This document shows, in pieces, positions 24,459 through 32,309 of a stretch of 64,000 bases of DNA. The notes under the pieces were generated by a model. It searched no databases. It was not told where the DNA came from and was given only the letters and a program-made list of their open reading frames with translations. Position numbers and translations under genes: made by a program. Each line of letters begins with the position of its first letter. Within the stretch, counting starts at the first letter, position 1. The stretch covers positions 1,485,501-1,549,500 of the forward strand of contig NZ_CP110678.1 of the NCBI RefSeq assembly GCF_026167545.1, read 5' to 3'. Source of the stretch: Sphingomonas sp. S1-29 (lineage in GTDB: Bacteria; Pseudomonadota; Alphaproteobacteria; Sphingomonadales; Sphingomonadaceae).

Positions 24459-25375
24459 GAGCCCGTCTCGAATCTCATGCGTAACGAGCGAGCCGCCGGA
24501 TAAGCAACATGGCGGACGCGGCGTATAGGAAGGCAGTGGCGGATCGGATGCTTTGCTCGAAATCTTTGGCGAGGCGTCTGTTGCGGTTGAGCCAGGCAAA
24601 GGTTCGTTCGACGACCCAGCGGCGCGGATGGACGACGAAGCCGGTCTGGTCGGCGAACTTACGCACGATCTGGATGCCGATCGACGTCGCCGTTGCGACA
24701 CGCGCGCTGGTATAGGCACTGTCGGCGTAAACGAGCTTCACGAACGGGTGCCGCTCGCGGGACATCTTGAGCAGAGGCACGGCGCCGTCGCGGTCCTGCA
24801 CGTCGGCAGGGTGAACCAGCAGTTCGAGCGTCCGCCCGTCGCTATCCACCATGGCATGGCGCTTTCGACCTTTGATCTTCTTGCCGGCATCGTAGCCGCA
24901 TGGGCCACCGGCCTCGGTCGTCTTCACGCTCTGGCTGTCGATCACGGCCGCTGATGGCATCGGCTCGCGCCCGACACGGGCACGATCCATCTGGACGAGA
25001 TGGTGGTTCAACCCCTCGAACCCGCCACTATCGCGTAGCTCGCCGAACCAGCGATAGACGGTGCGCCAGGGCGGGAAGCCATCAGGCAGAAAGCGCCATG
25101 GGCAGCCCGTCCTCAGCACGTAGAAGATCGCGTCGAGCACTTCGCGCCAGTGCCAGCGGCGACGTCGCCCTCGATCGCAAGGCTTGGGCAGAAGCGGCGC
25201 GACAATCGCCCACTCCGCATCGGTCAGATCGCTTCCATAGCGCAGGCCCGTGCGGCTATGCAGCGCACGGGCGGTCGGGTTCCACATGATGCCTTCCAGG
25301 TCTGGTCTCGCAACCGCCCGGAATCACATCGAAGCTCGATCGTCCACTGTTACGCCACCGTTCTGACACGGCCTC
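24459..25375. mobile_element. IS5-family insertion sequence (917 bp)
   Basis: The ends GAGCCCGTCTC and, inverted, GAGGCCGTGTC form imperfect terminal repeats ending in a shared GCGTAAC inside. The flanks are TAA on both sides (24456-24458 and 25376-25378), a 3-bp target duplication of the TNA kind reported for some IS5 subgroups. One transposase gene is encoded on the minus strand. Confidence 0.85.
24475..25287 (-). CDS. IS5-family transposase
   Basis: 270 residues, full length for a single-ORF IS5-type transposase. LTDAEWAIVAPLLP and CPWRFLPDGFPPWRTVYRWF form the DNA-binding N-terminus. The DDE catalytic residues are visible in AAVIDSQSVKTTE, LVYADSAYTS and WVVERTFAWLNRNRRL, the last containing the conserved Glu. 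It looks intact, so the element may be mobile. It runs against the direction of the gene it interrupts. Confidence 0.92.
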   Translation of the reverse strand: MWNPTARALHSRTGLRYGSDLTDAEWAIVAPLLPKPCDRGRRRRWHWREVLDAIFYVLRTGCPWRFLPDGFPPWRTVYRWFGELRDSGGFEGLNHHLVQMDRARVGREPMPSAAVIDSQSVKTTEAGGPCGYDAGKKIKGRKRHAMVDSDGRTLELLVHPADVQDRDGAVPLLKMSRERHPFVKLVYADSAYTSARVATATSIGIQIVRKFADQTGFVVHPRRWVVERTFAWLNRNRRLAKDFEQSIRSATAFLYAASAMLLIRRLARYA

Positions 25376-25955
25376 TAAGATATGACATTCATCAAGCAGG
25401 AAGGGCGCGGCAGCTATTAGCTGAAGCAACATTGCTTATGCTTTTCCACTTTTGGGAGAGGCAGGTTGGCCGATGGGCGCAATACGAAGGCGCTCAGGTG
25501 CCGCGCAATTTCAAAGATCAATGCGCTTATATTTCAAATCACCTTCAAGTCGATGACAAATTAGAGCTACTTCACTTAGTGATAACGATCATCAAACATG
25601 ATGATCATAACGCTGACGCCGATAAGCGACGAGCCCAGCGCATCTGGGATTTCTATGGGCGGCATGATCTGTTTCAAGATTCAGACGGCAATATGCCCAC
25701 GCATAAACTTTCGCAGCCGTATGACAATCTCAAGATCGTGCGCCGTAATGTTGAGGAGTTTGCCGTAGCGGTAAGCGCGTCAGGCCCAAGGGTCGATGAT
25801 ACATCGTTCGACCCAAAACCAAAAACTGACGAACAACAATAGGCGGCTTTGGTTTTACGATTTGAAGGGGGTGGGTCTGAGCGCTCTGCCAAGGCTGCCC
25901 TTCACGCCCCTAGCGTGACCCGCTACCGTTAAAGCCTCACAGCAAGGACGCCCAA

Positions 25956-26270
25956 ATGGATCGATTTCAGATTGACAGTATCGTGCCAGCCTACCCCAAC
26001 TTCTGGAAGGCCGTTGTATCCTTCAGGACGGTTGAGGATGTTGCTGGCCGCTCCGTCGCTCAAGTAGCTAACTTGACCGTCCGGTTAAGCTTCGATGAAA
26101 ATCGGCCCACAATCGAACTACTCGAAGCAGTATATGAAGCTGCGCGACACGCGCTGGCGTTAAGCTCATCCTATGCCAGTGAGAACGATCACGAGACCGC
26201 AGCCAAACATGAAAACGATGTTTTAGAGAAACAAGCTAAAGCTTGGGAGAGCCCCACCTTCGGAACTTAA
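25956..26270 (+). CDS. Hypothetical phage protein
   Basis: 104 residues, beginning MDRFQIDSIVPAYPNFWKAV. The middle has a beta pattern (VANLTVRLSFDENRPTIEL) and the end is helical. No family recognised. An AAGGACG ribosome-binding site precedes ATG 25956. It is the last gene before a 650-bp non-coding region of repeats and dyads. Confidence 0.55.
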   Translation: MDRFQIDSIVPAYPNFWKAVVSFRTVEDVAGRSVAQVANLTVRLSFDENRPTIELLEAVYEAARHALALSSSYASENDHETAAKHENDVLEKQAKAWESPTFGT

Positions 26271-26355
26271 CAATTTTTAGAATCGTGGATGTATGTGGTG
26301 GGGAAATTTCGCCCCGGTCCTTCGCGAGAGGGACACGGGTGGGGGTGGGGTCGCG

Positions 26356-26588
26356 GATCGTCTCCCCGACCGTCTCCCCGACGATCTGCCCCATGATGTG
26401 CCCCGATCCTCGCCCCATCATAGATAGATACCACCGCGCGCGGCATCGCCGGGGATATTCCCCAGCTTGTCCCTGATCGTCCCCTGATCCCTGTCCTATC
26501 GTCTCCCCTATCCTTTCCCCTCATCATCGCCCCAGATCGTGCCTCAAACGGTGTTGGGACGATCGCCCAATCATCCCCAGATTAACCC
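26356..26588. repeat. Imperfect 12-bp tandem repeats, consensus GATCGTCTCCCC
   Basis: Five units in direct succession (26356-26416) place CCCC at 26364, 26376, 26389, 26401 and 26413, a period of 12-13 bp. A second, looser group continues to 26588 (TATCGTCTCCCC, CATCATCGCCCC and others). The region 26271-26840 has no credible gene. It resembles iterons of a replication origin or an array of protein-binding sites in helical phase. Confidence 0.5.
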
Positions 26589-26631
26589 CTGAATCGTCTC
26601 AGATCGTCAATAAATGACGGTTTTCTGCGGG

Positions 26632-26660
26632 TTTCATACGGTTTGCATAACCGTATGAAA
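26632..26660. promoter_or_regulatory. 12+12 bp perfect dyad, operator-like
   Basis: TTTCATACGGTT and AACCGTATGAAA flank the 5-bp centre TGCAT. It lies about 190 bp upstream of the early promoter and has no U-run. It is a good candidate for a dimeric repressor operator; as RNA it would form a strong hairpin. Confidence 0.5.
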
Positions 26661-26847
26661 GGTTTCGGGCGAGCTTTCGGGGACGATTGCGGTATTGGTA
26701 GCGTTAACAGCATCAGACACCGCCGAAGCTGCCGCGCCGCTGACATGTGGTGTGTTAGTCTGACCATACACCTAATGTGTCCATTTTAGTTGACACCTCG
26801 CCTGCGGGGAATACTTGGGAAATATTCGCTCCCCTGACTATTTCCGC

Positions 26848-26876
26848 TTGACAGTATAGCGAGCCATCGACATTAA
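26848..26876 (+). promoter_or_regulatory. Sigma70-like promoter of the early/ardC unit
   Basis: TTGACA at 26848 and CATTAA at 26871 are 17 bp apart (TTAATA overlaps it). A start near 26884 would coincide with the first base of the repeated leader element. It would transcribe the 44-residue ORF, ardC and the DUF2958 gene. Confidence 0.5.
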
Positions 26877-26883
26877 TAAAGGC

Positions 26884-26914
26884 GTCAACCGGGCCAAGCC
26901 CGACCAATGGAGAC
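26884..26914 (+). promoter_or_regulatory. Repeated leader element, copy 1
   Basis: GTCAACCGGG-CCAAGCCCGAC forms a CGGGC-CAA-GCCCG hairpin; GGAGAC (26909) follows as ribosome-binding site before ATG 26924. Same element at 27067 and 28024, diverged at 33758. Confidence 0.65.
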
Positions 26915-26923
26915 CCTCCCAGA

Positions 26924-27058
26924 ATGATTGACCGATCTGAAGTCAACCGTGCATTGGCCAAGGCCATCGCGTTCAAAGCTTGCGGCAAGGATGCCGCTGC
27001 CAATGAGTGGGCGCGCAAGCTTATTGAACTGCTGGAATGCGCCGACATCCTTAACTGA
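26924..27058 (+). CDS. 44-residue hypothetical protein
   Basis: Short ORF MIDRSEVNRALAKAIAFKAC followed by an amphipathic helix and ending CADILN. It is supported by the repeated leader hairpin plus GGAGAC directly upstream and by the same leader in front of the next two genes. Predicted all-helical; no family recognised. It opens the ardC transcript, where small regulatory or antirestriction partners are often found. Confidence 0.55.
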   Translation: MIDRSEVNRALAKAIAFKACGKDAAANEWARKLIELLECADILN

Positions 27059-27066
27059 GACTGACT

Positions 27067-27097
27067 GTCAACCGGGCCAAGCCCGACATTCGGAGAC
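27067..27097 (+). promoter_or_regulatory. Repeated leader element, copy 2
   Basis: Same 21-bp hairpin box as at 26884, then GGAGAC (27092) and ATG 27103 of ardC. Confidence 0.65.
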
Positions 27098-27102
27098 ACA
27101 TC

Positions 27103-27990
27103 ATGAAGCGCGATATCTACGCAACCGTCACCGCTCAAATCATTGCCGATCTGAAGCAAGGCATTGCCCCTTGGGCTCGGCCTTGGACGGCTGGAGCTAG
27201 CCCTATGACGATGCCAAGAAACCACATTAGCGGTCGCGTCTATTCAGGCGTCAACATCCTGTTGATTTGGTCGGCGATGTCTAAGGGTAATTATGCGGTC
27301 AATCGGTGGCTTACATACAAGCAAGCTACCGATCTCGGCGGGCATGTCCGCAAAGGCGAGCGCGGCACCACGATCGTTTATGCGGGGTCGTTCGTCCCAG
27401 AGAGCGAAAAGGCGAAGGCCGCTCAGACTGGCAAGGATGCTGCTAGCGTGTTTTTCCTCAAATCGATGTCGGTTTTTAATATCCAGCAATGTGAAGGCAT
27501 CGGCACCTTTGAGGCCCCCCTCCCAACCAATGATGAGCGCGACCGAGTGGCACTCGCCGACAGCCTATTTCAGGCAACCGGCGTTAAGGTGCAGCACGGC
27601 GGCGACAAGGCATTCTATTCGCCCTCTCAAGATTTCGTCCAAATGCCCGAAAGTGCGGCATTCCCCGATCTGCTCGATTACTACCGCACCCTTAGCCATG
27701 AACTGGTTCATTCGACCGGGCATAAGAGCCGCCTTGATCGCGCCATCCTCAATAAATTTGGGAGCAAAGACTACGCTCGCGAGGAACTCGTCGCGGAGAT
27801 CGGCGCGGCATATGTCTGCGCAGGGGTCGGCATCGAATACACGACCCGTCACGCGGATTATGTCGGCAACTGGTTAGCCGTCCTTCGCGAAGATGATCGC
27901 GCCATCTTTAAGGCGGCATCGCTGGCCAGCAAGGCCGCACAGTGGATTGAAGCGTGCGCCGGGGAGGATGTCGAGCAACTCGCCGCCTAA
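27103..27990 (+). CDS. ardC: ArdC-like antirestriction protein
   Basis: 295 residues. The N-terminal domain (about 1-130, RDIYATVTAQIIADLKQGIAPW and NHISGRVYSGVNIL) is the ArdC ssDNA-binding domain. The C-terminal zincin-like domain has SHELVHSTGH (198-207) and REELVAEIGAAYVC with the further zinc-ligand Glu. ArdC proteins bind ssDNA of entering plasmids or phages and protect it from host restriction. Expressed early from the leader-bearing unit, it would protect phage DNA after injection. It pairs with the downstream DUF2958 gene, a frequent neighbour of ardC. Confidence 0.9.
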   Translation: MKRDIYATVTAQIIADLKQGIAPWARPWTAGASPMTMPRNHISGRVYSGVNILLIWSAMSKGNYAVNRWLTYKQATDLGGHVRKGERGTTIVYAGSFVPESEKAKAAQTGKDAASVFFLKSMSVFNIQQCEGIGTFEAPLPTNDERDRVALADSLFQATGVKVQHGGDKAFYSPSQDFVQMPESAAFPDLLDYYRTLSHELVHSTGHKSRLDRAILNKFGSKDYAREELVAEIGAAYVCAGVGIEYTTRHADYVGNWLAVLREDDRAIFKAASLASKAAQWIEACAGEDVEQLAA

Positions 27991-28023
27991 TGCCTTGGGG
28001 GCGGTTAGCGCCGCCCCCTCACC

Positions 28024-28055
28024 GTCAACCGGGCCAAGCCCGACACTCTGGAGAC
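28024..28055 (+). promoter_or_regulatory. Repeated leader element, copy 3
   Basis: Identical 21-bp hairpin box, GGAGAC at 28050, and GTG 28061 as start of the DUF2958 gene. Confidence 0.65.
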
Positions 28056-28060
28056 CTACC

Positions 28061-28408
28061 GTGCAGCTATTGACCGTCGAACTTCGCGCTAAGCTTGTTG
28101 CCAATCGTGGCACCGACAACGCCGTTCCCGTGCTGAAATTATATAATCCCGTGGGTGCCGCCACATGGCTCGCCACCGAGATCGATGGCATGACACTATT
28201 CGGGCTGGCCGACTTGGGCTTCCAATGCCCCGAATTGGGCTATTTCAGCCTTGGCGAGATCGCCCGAATCCATCTTCCTTTCGGATTGCGCATCGAACGC
28301 GATGCCTCATTCAAAACCGGCCGCACGCTTAGCGAATGGGCTGAGGCATCGCGCGCCCATGGCTCTGTCGCGGCTGCTGAAGCTATCTTCGCGGGGATGG
28401 GTCGATGA
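28061..28408 (+). CDS. DUF2958 family protein
   Basis: 115 residues from GTG 28061, a start fixed by the leader element. LLTVELRAKLVANR - PVLKLYNPVGAATWLATEIDG - LFGLADLGFQCPELGYFSL - IERDASFKTGRTLSEW is the DUF2958 pattern. Members accompany ardC and conjugative or phage transfer genes; biochemical role unknown. The next ORF starts in its stop (ATGA overlap). Confidence 0.8.
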   Translation: MQLLTVELRAKLVANRGTDNAVPVLKLYNPVGAATWLATEIDGMTLFGLADLGFQCPELGYFSLGEIARIHLPFGLRIERDASFKTGRTLSEWAEASRAHGSVAAAEAIFAGMGR

Positions 28409-28746
28409 TCGCCCGCGTCGCCTACTACCGCATTGGGGACCATGCCTTGTCGTATGAGACCCTGCCCCTTGTTGAGGCTGTCGAGCTACTGCGCGCCCTT
28501 AAGGTGCCGATGAACAACAGGGGATGGGCTCCCCAGATTCTTGGCGAGGGATGGACAGCCGCGCTTGGCGAGGATCGCCGCACCGGTAAGCCGGTCTGGT
28601 CGATGACCTTTCGGGCGGATGGCTATTTTCGGTCGCGCGAATGCTCGATCGCTCGATCGTGCGGGGTTCGGTACCCCAGCCATAGGAAGGGATATCAGGC
28701 GAGCGAACGGACATTCGCCAAGTTCGTCGGGAGGATGGTTGCCTAG
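28405..28746 (+). CDS. Hypothetical protein coupled to DUF2958 gene
   Basis: 113 residues, translationally coupled by ATGA overlap. It contains a WTAALGEDRRTGKPVWSMTF strand pair and a Cys-Arg-rich end (ECSIARSCGVRYPSHRKGY) that could bind nucleic acid. No family recognised. Its coupling places it functionally with ardC and DUF2958. Confidence 0.5.
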   Translation: MIARVAYYRIGDHALSYETLPLVEAVELLRALKVPMNNRGWAPQILGEGWTAALGEDRRTGKPVWSMTFRADGYFRSRECSIARSCGVRYPSHRKGYQASERTFAKFVGRMVA

Positions 28747-28840
28747 TGCCCATCCGGGCCGATACAGCGCTAGGAGAAACATGGAGGGGCATTGCGCCCC
28801 TCTATGCGTGTCGGGCTCCTACGGGCTCGTATGGGGACAT

Positions 28841-29107
28841 ATGACGCTAACCGGAACCCACCTGAAGGAAATGCGCGTAGCCCTTGGTATGAGTATCGAC
28901 GAGCTATGCGCGGCGATCGACATGAAGGACCGCCGAACCATGATGCGATGGTCGCATTCAGCTAACGAACTGCGCGGAAAGGCACTGCTCGCGGTATCCC
29001 ATTATATGGGGCATGGCCGCGATGAACGCGCCGCATTGGAAGCCGTGGAGCTATGGCGCAATCTTACAGGGGGCGGAAATGATCCTACAGGCGGCATTAG
29101 CATTTAA
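28841..29107 (+). CDS. Small helix-turn-helix protein (XRE-like)
   Basis: 88 residues from ATG 28841. LKEMRVALGMSIDELCAAIDMKDRRTMMRWS matches the Cro/CI-type helix-turn-helix: a turn after ALGMS and a recognition helix around DRRTMMRW. The rest is helical. It is the best candidate for a phage transcription regulator on the plus strand, but it is too short for a CI-type repressor with a cleavage domain. Confidence 0.6.
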   Translation: MTLTGTHLKEMRVALGMSIDELCAAIDMKDRRTMMRWSHSANELRGKALLAVSHYMGHGRDERAALEAVELWRNLTGGGNDPTGGISI

Positions 29108-29141
29108 CCTAATCTGTAGTGGCACCCTAACAGAAGGGCTT

Positions 29142-29447
29142 ATGGGCAAGGAGCGCCCTGTTTCTATTGAGTTTCGGGTTGATTTAAAGCTTAAGCGCTA
29201 TTGCGCTCAGGCGTGCCCTGAAACCTTCGACATTGCAGCTTTTGATGACCGCATGATCCTATTCGTAAATAGCGACAATGAAGGTGAAAAACTCATTAGA
29301 TATGTCAATAGGGAGTCGGGAAAGTACTACGCTGAGAGGACATACCGTCTGCGTAATGCGACAAAGCCGACCGACCCTATCAAAGATGTATCTAAGCTTG
29401 AATGCAAGCGCGCCCCATTCTCTGGATTTCCCGCACGCAAATTCTAG
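29142..29447 (+). CDS. Hypothetical protein
   Basis: 101 residues from ATG 29142 with a GAAGG ribosome-binding site. Strands such as SIEFRVDLKLKRYCAQ and a Lys/Arg-rich end (KLECKRAPFSGFPARKF) suggest a small basic beta protein. No family recognised. A TAAATA hexamer at 29266 lies inside it and is probably chance. Confidence 0.45.
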   Translation: MGKERPVSIEFRVDLKLKRYCAQACPETFDIAAFDDRMILFVNSDNEGEKLIRYVNRESGKYYAERTYRLRNATKPTDPIKDVSKLECKRAPFSGFPARKF

Positions 29448-29451
29448 CTGA

Positions 29452-29628
29452 TCATCGGTCCAGCATCCCCACAAAGCTCTTCAAACTTCCCCCGATGCTT
29501 CGATATGATCTCGCTAACTCTACAGCGTCATAATCTGCTGGATCATGTCCAGAGCGCTTGAGCGCGTCATATAGACGATTGGCTCGACGGCGGGCGATAC
29601 GGTCGGGGATGATTTGCTCATACCGTAT
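29452..29628 (-). pseudogene. Possible gene remnant without start codon
   Basis: An open frame on the minus strand reads EQIIPDRIARRRANRLYDAL and LARSYRSIGGSLKSFVGMLDR, which looks like genuine protein sequence. No ATG, GTG or TTG lies before it in frame; a stop comes first. Either the start has been lost or it uses a rare codon. It occupies most of the 29448-29711 gap. Confidence 0.25.
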
Positions 29629-29711
29629 CTATCGATCGGGTCGCAAAGCCGCTTCCGCTACCATTGCGAGAGGGGCTACCCAACCGAGCGCGTGCCATTT
29701 AGCGTGTAGGT

Positions 29712-31139
29712 ATGATCCACGAACCTTGGTCAGGCGACCACCTCAATCGCAAGGCAGATGCCGAGCATCTTCTTCAGATGGTTCTTGAGCGATACGAAGC
29801 CCGCAGAAAGGCTGGAAGCGCCGGTTACACCCTAAATCTGGATGCGCGTTGGGGAGAGGGTAAAACCTACTTCCTCCAAAATCTTCAGGCACAATTAGCC
29901 GAAGACGGCAGAACCGTCGCCATGGTCAATGCATGGCAGGATGACCATGGCGATGACCCCCTCACATCGGTGATCGCGGCTATCGACGAGATGCTGCTGC
30001 CATTTGCCCATAAAGACAGCGTAACCGTGCCATTCGATCACGCTAAGCGCGCCGCTGCCGCCATTGGCACGGAAGCCCTGAAGCAAGTGGGATTTCATTT
30101 CATAAAGATGGCTACCGGAATAGGCTTAGAAAAGCTGATCGAGCAGGCCAGCGATGGAGCCGAGACGCTGGACGCCGCCGCCTTTGAAAAGGGCGCAGAC
30201 GCGGCACTGAACGCCGTTGCAGCGAAGATTGCGGCGGAACGAGTCGCAAATCACAAGGCCGCATCCCGTGCCATCGAAACTTTCCGTAGCCGAATCCGAG
30301 AGACGATAGCCGCCGCGTCAGCCAGCGGCGGAGCGACGCTGCCCATGTTCGTGTTTATTGACGAGCTTGATCGTTGCCGTCCGCTTTACGCGATCAAAAT
30401 GCTCGAAGACATCAAACACCTCTTTTCGATAGAGGGGCTTATATTCATCGTGGCAACTGATAGTGAGCAGTTGGCACATTCGGTGAAAGCGATCTACGGC
30501 GAGGGTTTCGATAGCAACCGCTACCTTCGCCGCTTCTTTGATCGTGTATTTGTTTTTCCAAAGCCATCGAAGAGACGGTATTTGGAAAACCTTGCGCTCT
30601 CATTCGATATCGATCTGTCTGCCAGCTTCTACCCCACCCTTGGCTTAAGCCCGGTTGATATCTTTGAAACATGGACAAGTTCTTTCAAATGGTCGAACCG
30701 CGATTTGGAACAGATGTTCGATATTATTGCCACCTATGTTGCGAGTTGGAATTATAGGATCAAGGTCGAGCCACTTACTCTACTCAAAGCAGTTGGTGAA
30801 TTTTACACTTTTGGGAATGACTCTAATCAGAGCCGTAGCACAGAAGACCCATACATGGCTTCCTTCGAAGAATGGCGGCTACCGCCCTTAAAGAATATTG
30901 ATATGACACGGGGGCACACGACGGAAAAACGAACTAAAGCTTCGAATGTAATCGCCACCCTGAAAGCAGCTATGACCCAACCCGTCGTTCATGCAAAGTA
31001 TGACCATGAATATAGCAGGGACTATATGCATGAAGAGCGGAATACTCGCGGTCCACTGATGGGCAATGATATTTCCCCATCTTTTTTAACCGAGGTCGAG
31101 TCGCGCGTTTCGAATGCGGGTCGTCATATTGTGACTTAA
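29712..31139 (+). CDS. KAP-family P-loop NTPase
   Basis: 475 residues. Walker A is in NLDARWGEGKTYFL (Lys 51); KAP signatures are MVNAWQDDHGDDPL, Walker B MFVFIDELDRCRP, MLEDIKHLFSIEGLIFIVATD and YLRRFFDRVF. The family includes PifA of plasmid F, which excludes phage T7, and many members are membrane-associated. The region about 115-200 is an insertion inside the P-loop domain, as usual in the family. A phage-exclusion role in the lysogen is inferred from this precedent and the accessory position. It stands alone with no visible ribosome-binding site. Confidence 0.85.
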   Translation: MIHEPWSGDHLNRKADAEHLLQMVLERYEARRKAGSAGYTLNLDARWGEGKTYFLQNLQAQLAEDGRTVAMVNAWQDDHGDDPLTSVIAAIDEMLLPFAHKDSVTVPFDHAKRAAAAIGTEALKQVGFHFIKMATGIGLEKLIEQASDGAETLDAAAFEKGADAALNAVAAKIAAERVANHKAASRAIETFRSRIRETIAAASASGGATLPMFVFIDELDRCRPLYAIKMLEDIKHLFSIEGLIFIVATDSEQLAHSVKAIYGEGFDSNRYLRRFFDRVFVFPKPSKRRYLENLALSFDIDLSASFYPTLGLSPVDIFETWTSSFKWSNRDLEQMFDIIATYVASWNYRIKVEPLTLLKAVGEFYTFGNDSNQSRSTEDPYMASFEEWRLPPLKNIDMTRGHTTEKRTKASNVIATLKAAMTQPVVHAKYDHEYSRDYMHEERNTRGPLMGNDISPSFLTEVESRVSNAGRHIVT

Positions 31140-31298
31140 CAAATAGCCACCCAGAGCAATTTTCTTTCTCGAACCGTATTTTATCGGGCACGGCAGATCG
31201 CTAATTAGCTAACCTCACGCGCCCCGCGCCGCGTTGGCTGGTGCTGATTGACGCCGGGGGCGATGGCCCTACCATGATGGTGAGTCGGGGGATGAATA

Positions 31299-31955
31299 AT
31301 GAAGAAGATGGGGTTTGCTTGGGCCATCGCTTTGGTATCGGCCAATGGCGCTGCTAACGCTCAAGAAATGCGGGAACTGGTAACACCAAGCAAGGGCATA
31401 AAATCGACAGCCACGGTTGGAAGCAATGTATATGTTCATCAAAAATACAGGGCTGCCAAATCCTATCGCATCGACGAACCGGTTAAAGCAAAGATTTTGT
31501 TTGCACAGGTTGATCTTCCTGCTGGAACGCAACTTATGCGGATCGACAGCAAGGCGAAACTAAAGGCGTGTGCCTCACCGACAATGGAAGCATTTGCCAA
31601 AAAGTACTATGTCGGTTGCCTTATGGATGACGACGGGAACGGGACTTTCGACAGGGTAGCGGGTAATGAAGTTCAAAGCGGGAAGAAACTGCCGAAGCCA
31701 TTACCATACATCGAGAGCGAGTATATCGATGGTGCGCCCGGCAGCCTGAAGCAAGTTCTGATCTACCTTGGGTCCACGAAGGACACGCTGCGCCTCTCAT
31801 ACCGCGAATTCGTCGATGACATGGCCCGACCAGCGTTTACAGAGGAATATACCTTTCCCCTAGGCACACAGTTTCCACAGCCAGTAGCCTTTAAGGATGT
31901 AAAGCTCACCATCACCGGGATCGATGGTGCTGGAATGCATTATGTGGTCGATTGA
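31299..31955 (+). CDS. Exported hypothetical protein
   Basis: 218 residues with a signal peptide (MKKMGFAWAIALVSANGAANAQ, cut after ANA). The mature domain is beta-rich with two Cys (KACASPT and VGCLMDD) that may bond, and a DDDGNGTFDRVAG loop resembling a calcium-binding Asp-rich turn. No family recognised. A GGGGGATGA-type ribosome-binding site precedes it. A periplasmic lysogenic-conversion role is plausible only from context. Confidence 0.6.
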   Translation: MKKMGFAWAIALVSANGAANAQEMRELVTPSKGIKSTATVGSNVYVHQKYRAAKSYRIDEPVKAKILFAQVDLPAGTQLMRIDSKAKLKACASPTMEAFAKKYYVGCLMDDDGNGTFDRVAGNEVQSGKKLPKPLPYIESEYIDGAPGSLKQVLIYLGSTKDTLRLSYREFVDDMARPAFTEEYTFPLGTQFPQPVAFKDVKLTITGIDGAGMHYVVD

Positions 31956-31969
31956 CCAGTATCAGCAGC

Positions 31970-32137
31970 AAGGTGTCAATCTAGGGTGGATTGGCACCTT
32001 GCTATGATTAGGTGCCAATCTACCCGGATGGGCACCCGAGGGACCGATCTAGGGTAGATTGGCACCTGTAGGGTGCCAATGTCAGTTGATTGGCACCCTT
32101 CCATAGGTTGGGTGCCAATCTAGGGTAGACCGGCACC
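31970..32137. repeat. Array of five TTGGCACC palindromes
   Basis: Imperfect dyads with arms GGTGCCAAT/ATTGGCACC occur at 31970-32000, 32011-32036, 32041-32066, 32071-32098 and 32111-32137. Three share the centre CTAGGGT; the second carries it inverted. Centre spacing is 30-40 bp, roughly three to four helical turns. No gene is present in 31956-32497. The array could be a replication origin or a cooperative operator; as RNA it would give five hairpins in a row. Confidence 0.65.
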
Positions 32138-32203
32138 GCGCCGTAGAACCGTTGATCCAGCGTAAGTAAATGCTTCAGATCGACGCGGCAGCTTGCTCTT
32201 AAA

Positions 32204-32243
32204 TCGAGTTTTACTCGACTAAAATGGCGGAAATACGCCATTT
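32204..32243. other. Two adjacent hairpins
   Basis: TCGAGT-TTT-ACTCGA (32204-32218) and AAATGGCG-GAAATA-CGCCATTT (32222-32243) lie between the palindrome array and the putative operator-promoter. They may be terminators or part of an origin. Confidence 0.4.
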
Positions 32244-32309
32244 CCTGCTTCTTCTTTCTTCTTCCCCCGCTCGACAGAGCCGGTATGTCGCTTCGAGATT
32301 GAGCACTTA

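Larger units (their letters stand above)
24254..25842 (+). pseudogene. Phage gene of 222 codons split by an IS5-family insertion
   Basis: The left part (24254-24458) and right part (25379-25842) join in frame if the IS and one copy of the TAA target duplication are removed, giving 222 residues from MVAFPFNTW to TDEQQ. The N-terminal third is coiled-coil-like (FAKRLDELITRLREVERAVN); the rest is alpha-helical with FHFWERQVGRWAQYEG and LLHLVITIIKHDD, reminiscent of HEPN-like bundles (speculative). Function unknown. The sequence on both sides shows no other decay, so the insertion is probably recent. The left part could still make a 76-residue product ending inside the IS. Confidence 0.75.

Noticed and set aside
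24459..25375. 4-bp CTAA target duplication for the IS
   Set aside because: A YTAR-type reading would make the terminal repeats unequal by one base; TAA gives aligned ends and restores the reading frame equally well.
26236..26527. Minus-strand ORFs of 60-86 residues across the C-rich repeats
   Set aside because: Their sequence is repetitive Gly/Arg/Asp produced by the 12-bp repeats, without ribosome-binding sites; the DNA repeat explains them.
26267..26660. CRISPR array
   Set aside because: The repeats are only 12 bp, tandem and degenerate, with no unique spacers and no cas genes in the window.
29266..29271. TAAATA inside the 101-residue ORF on the plus strand
   Set aside because: It lies within a coding frame and no credible gene starts behind it, so it is treated as chance.
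31970..32137. CRISPR-like reading of the TTGGCACC palindromes
   Set aside because: The units are palindromes with short, partly conserved centres and irregular spacing, and no cas genes are present.
32020..32241. 73-residue minus-strand ORF in the palindrome array
   Set aside because: It is built from the palindromes and hairpins; no ribosome-binding site or protein-like pattern.
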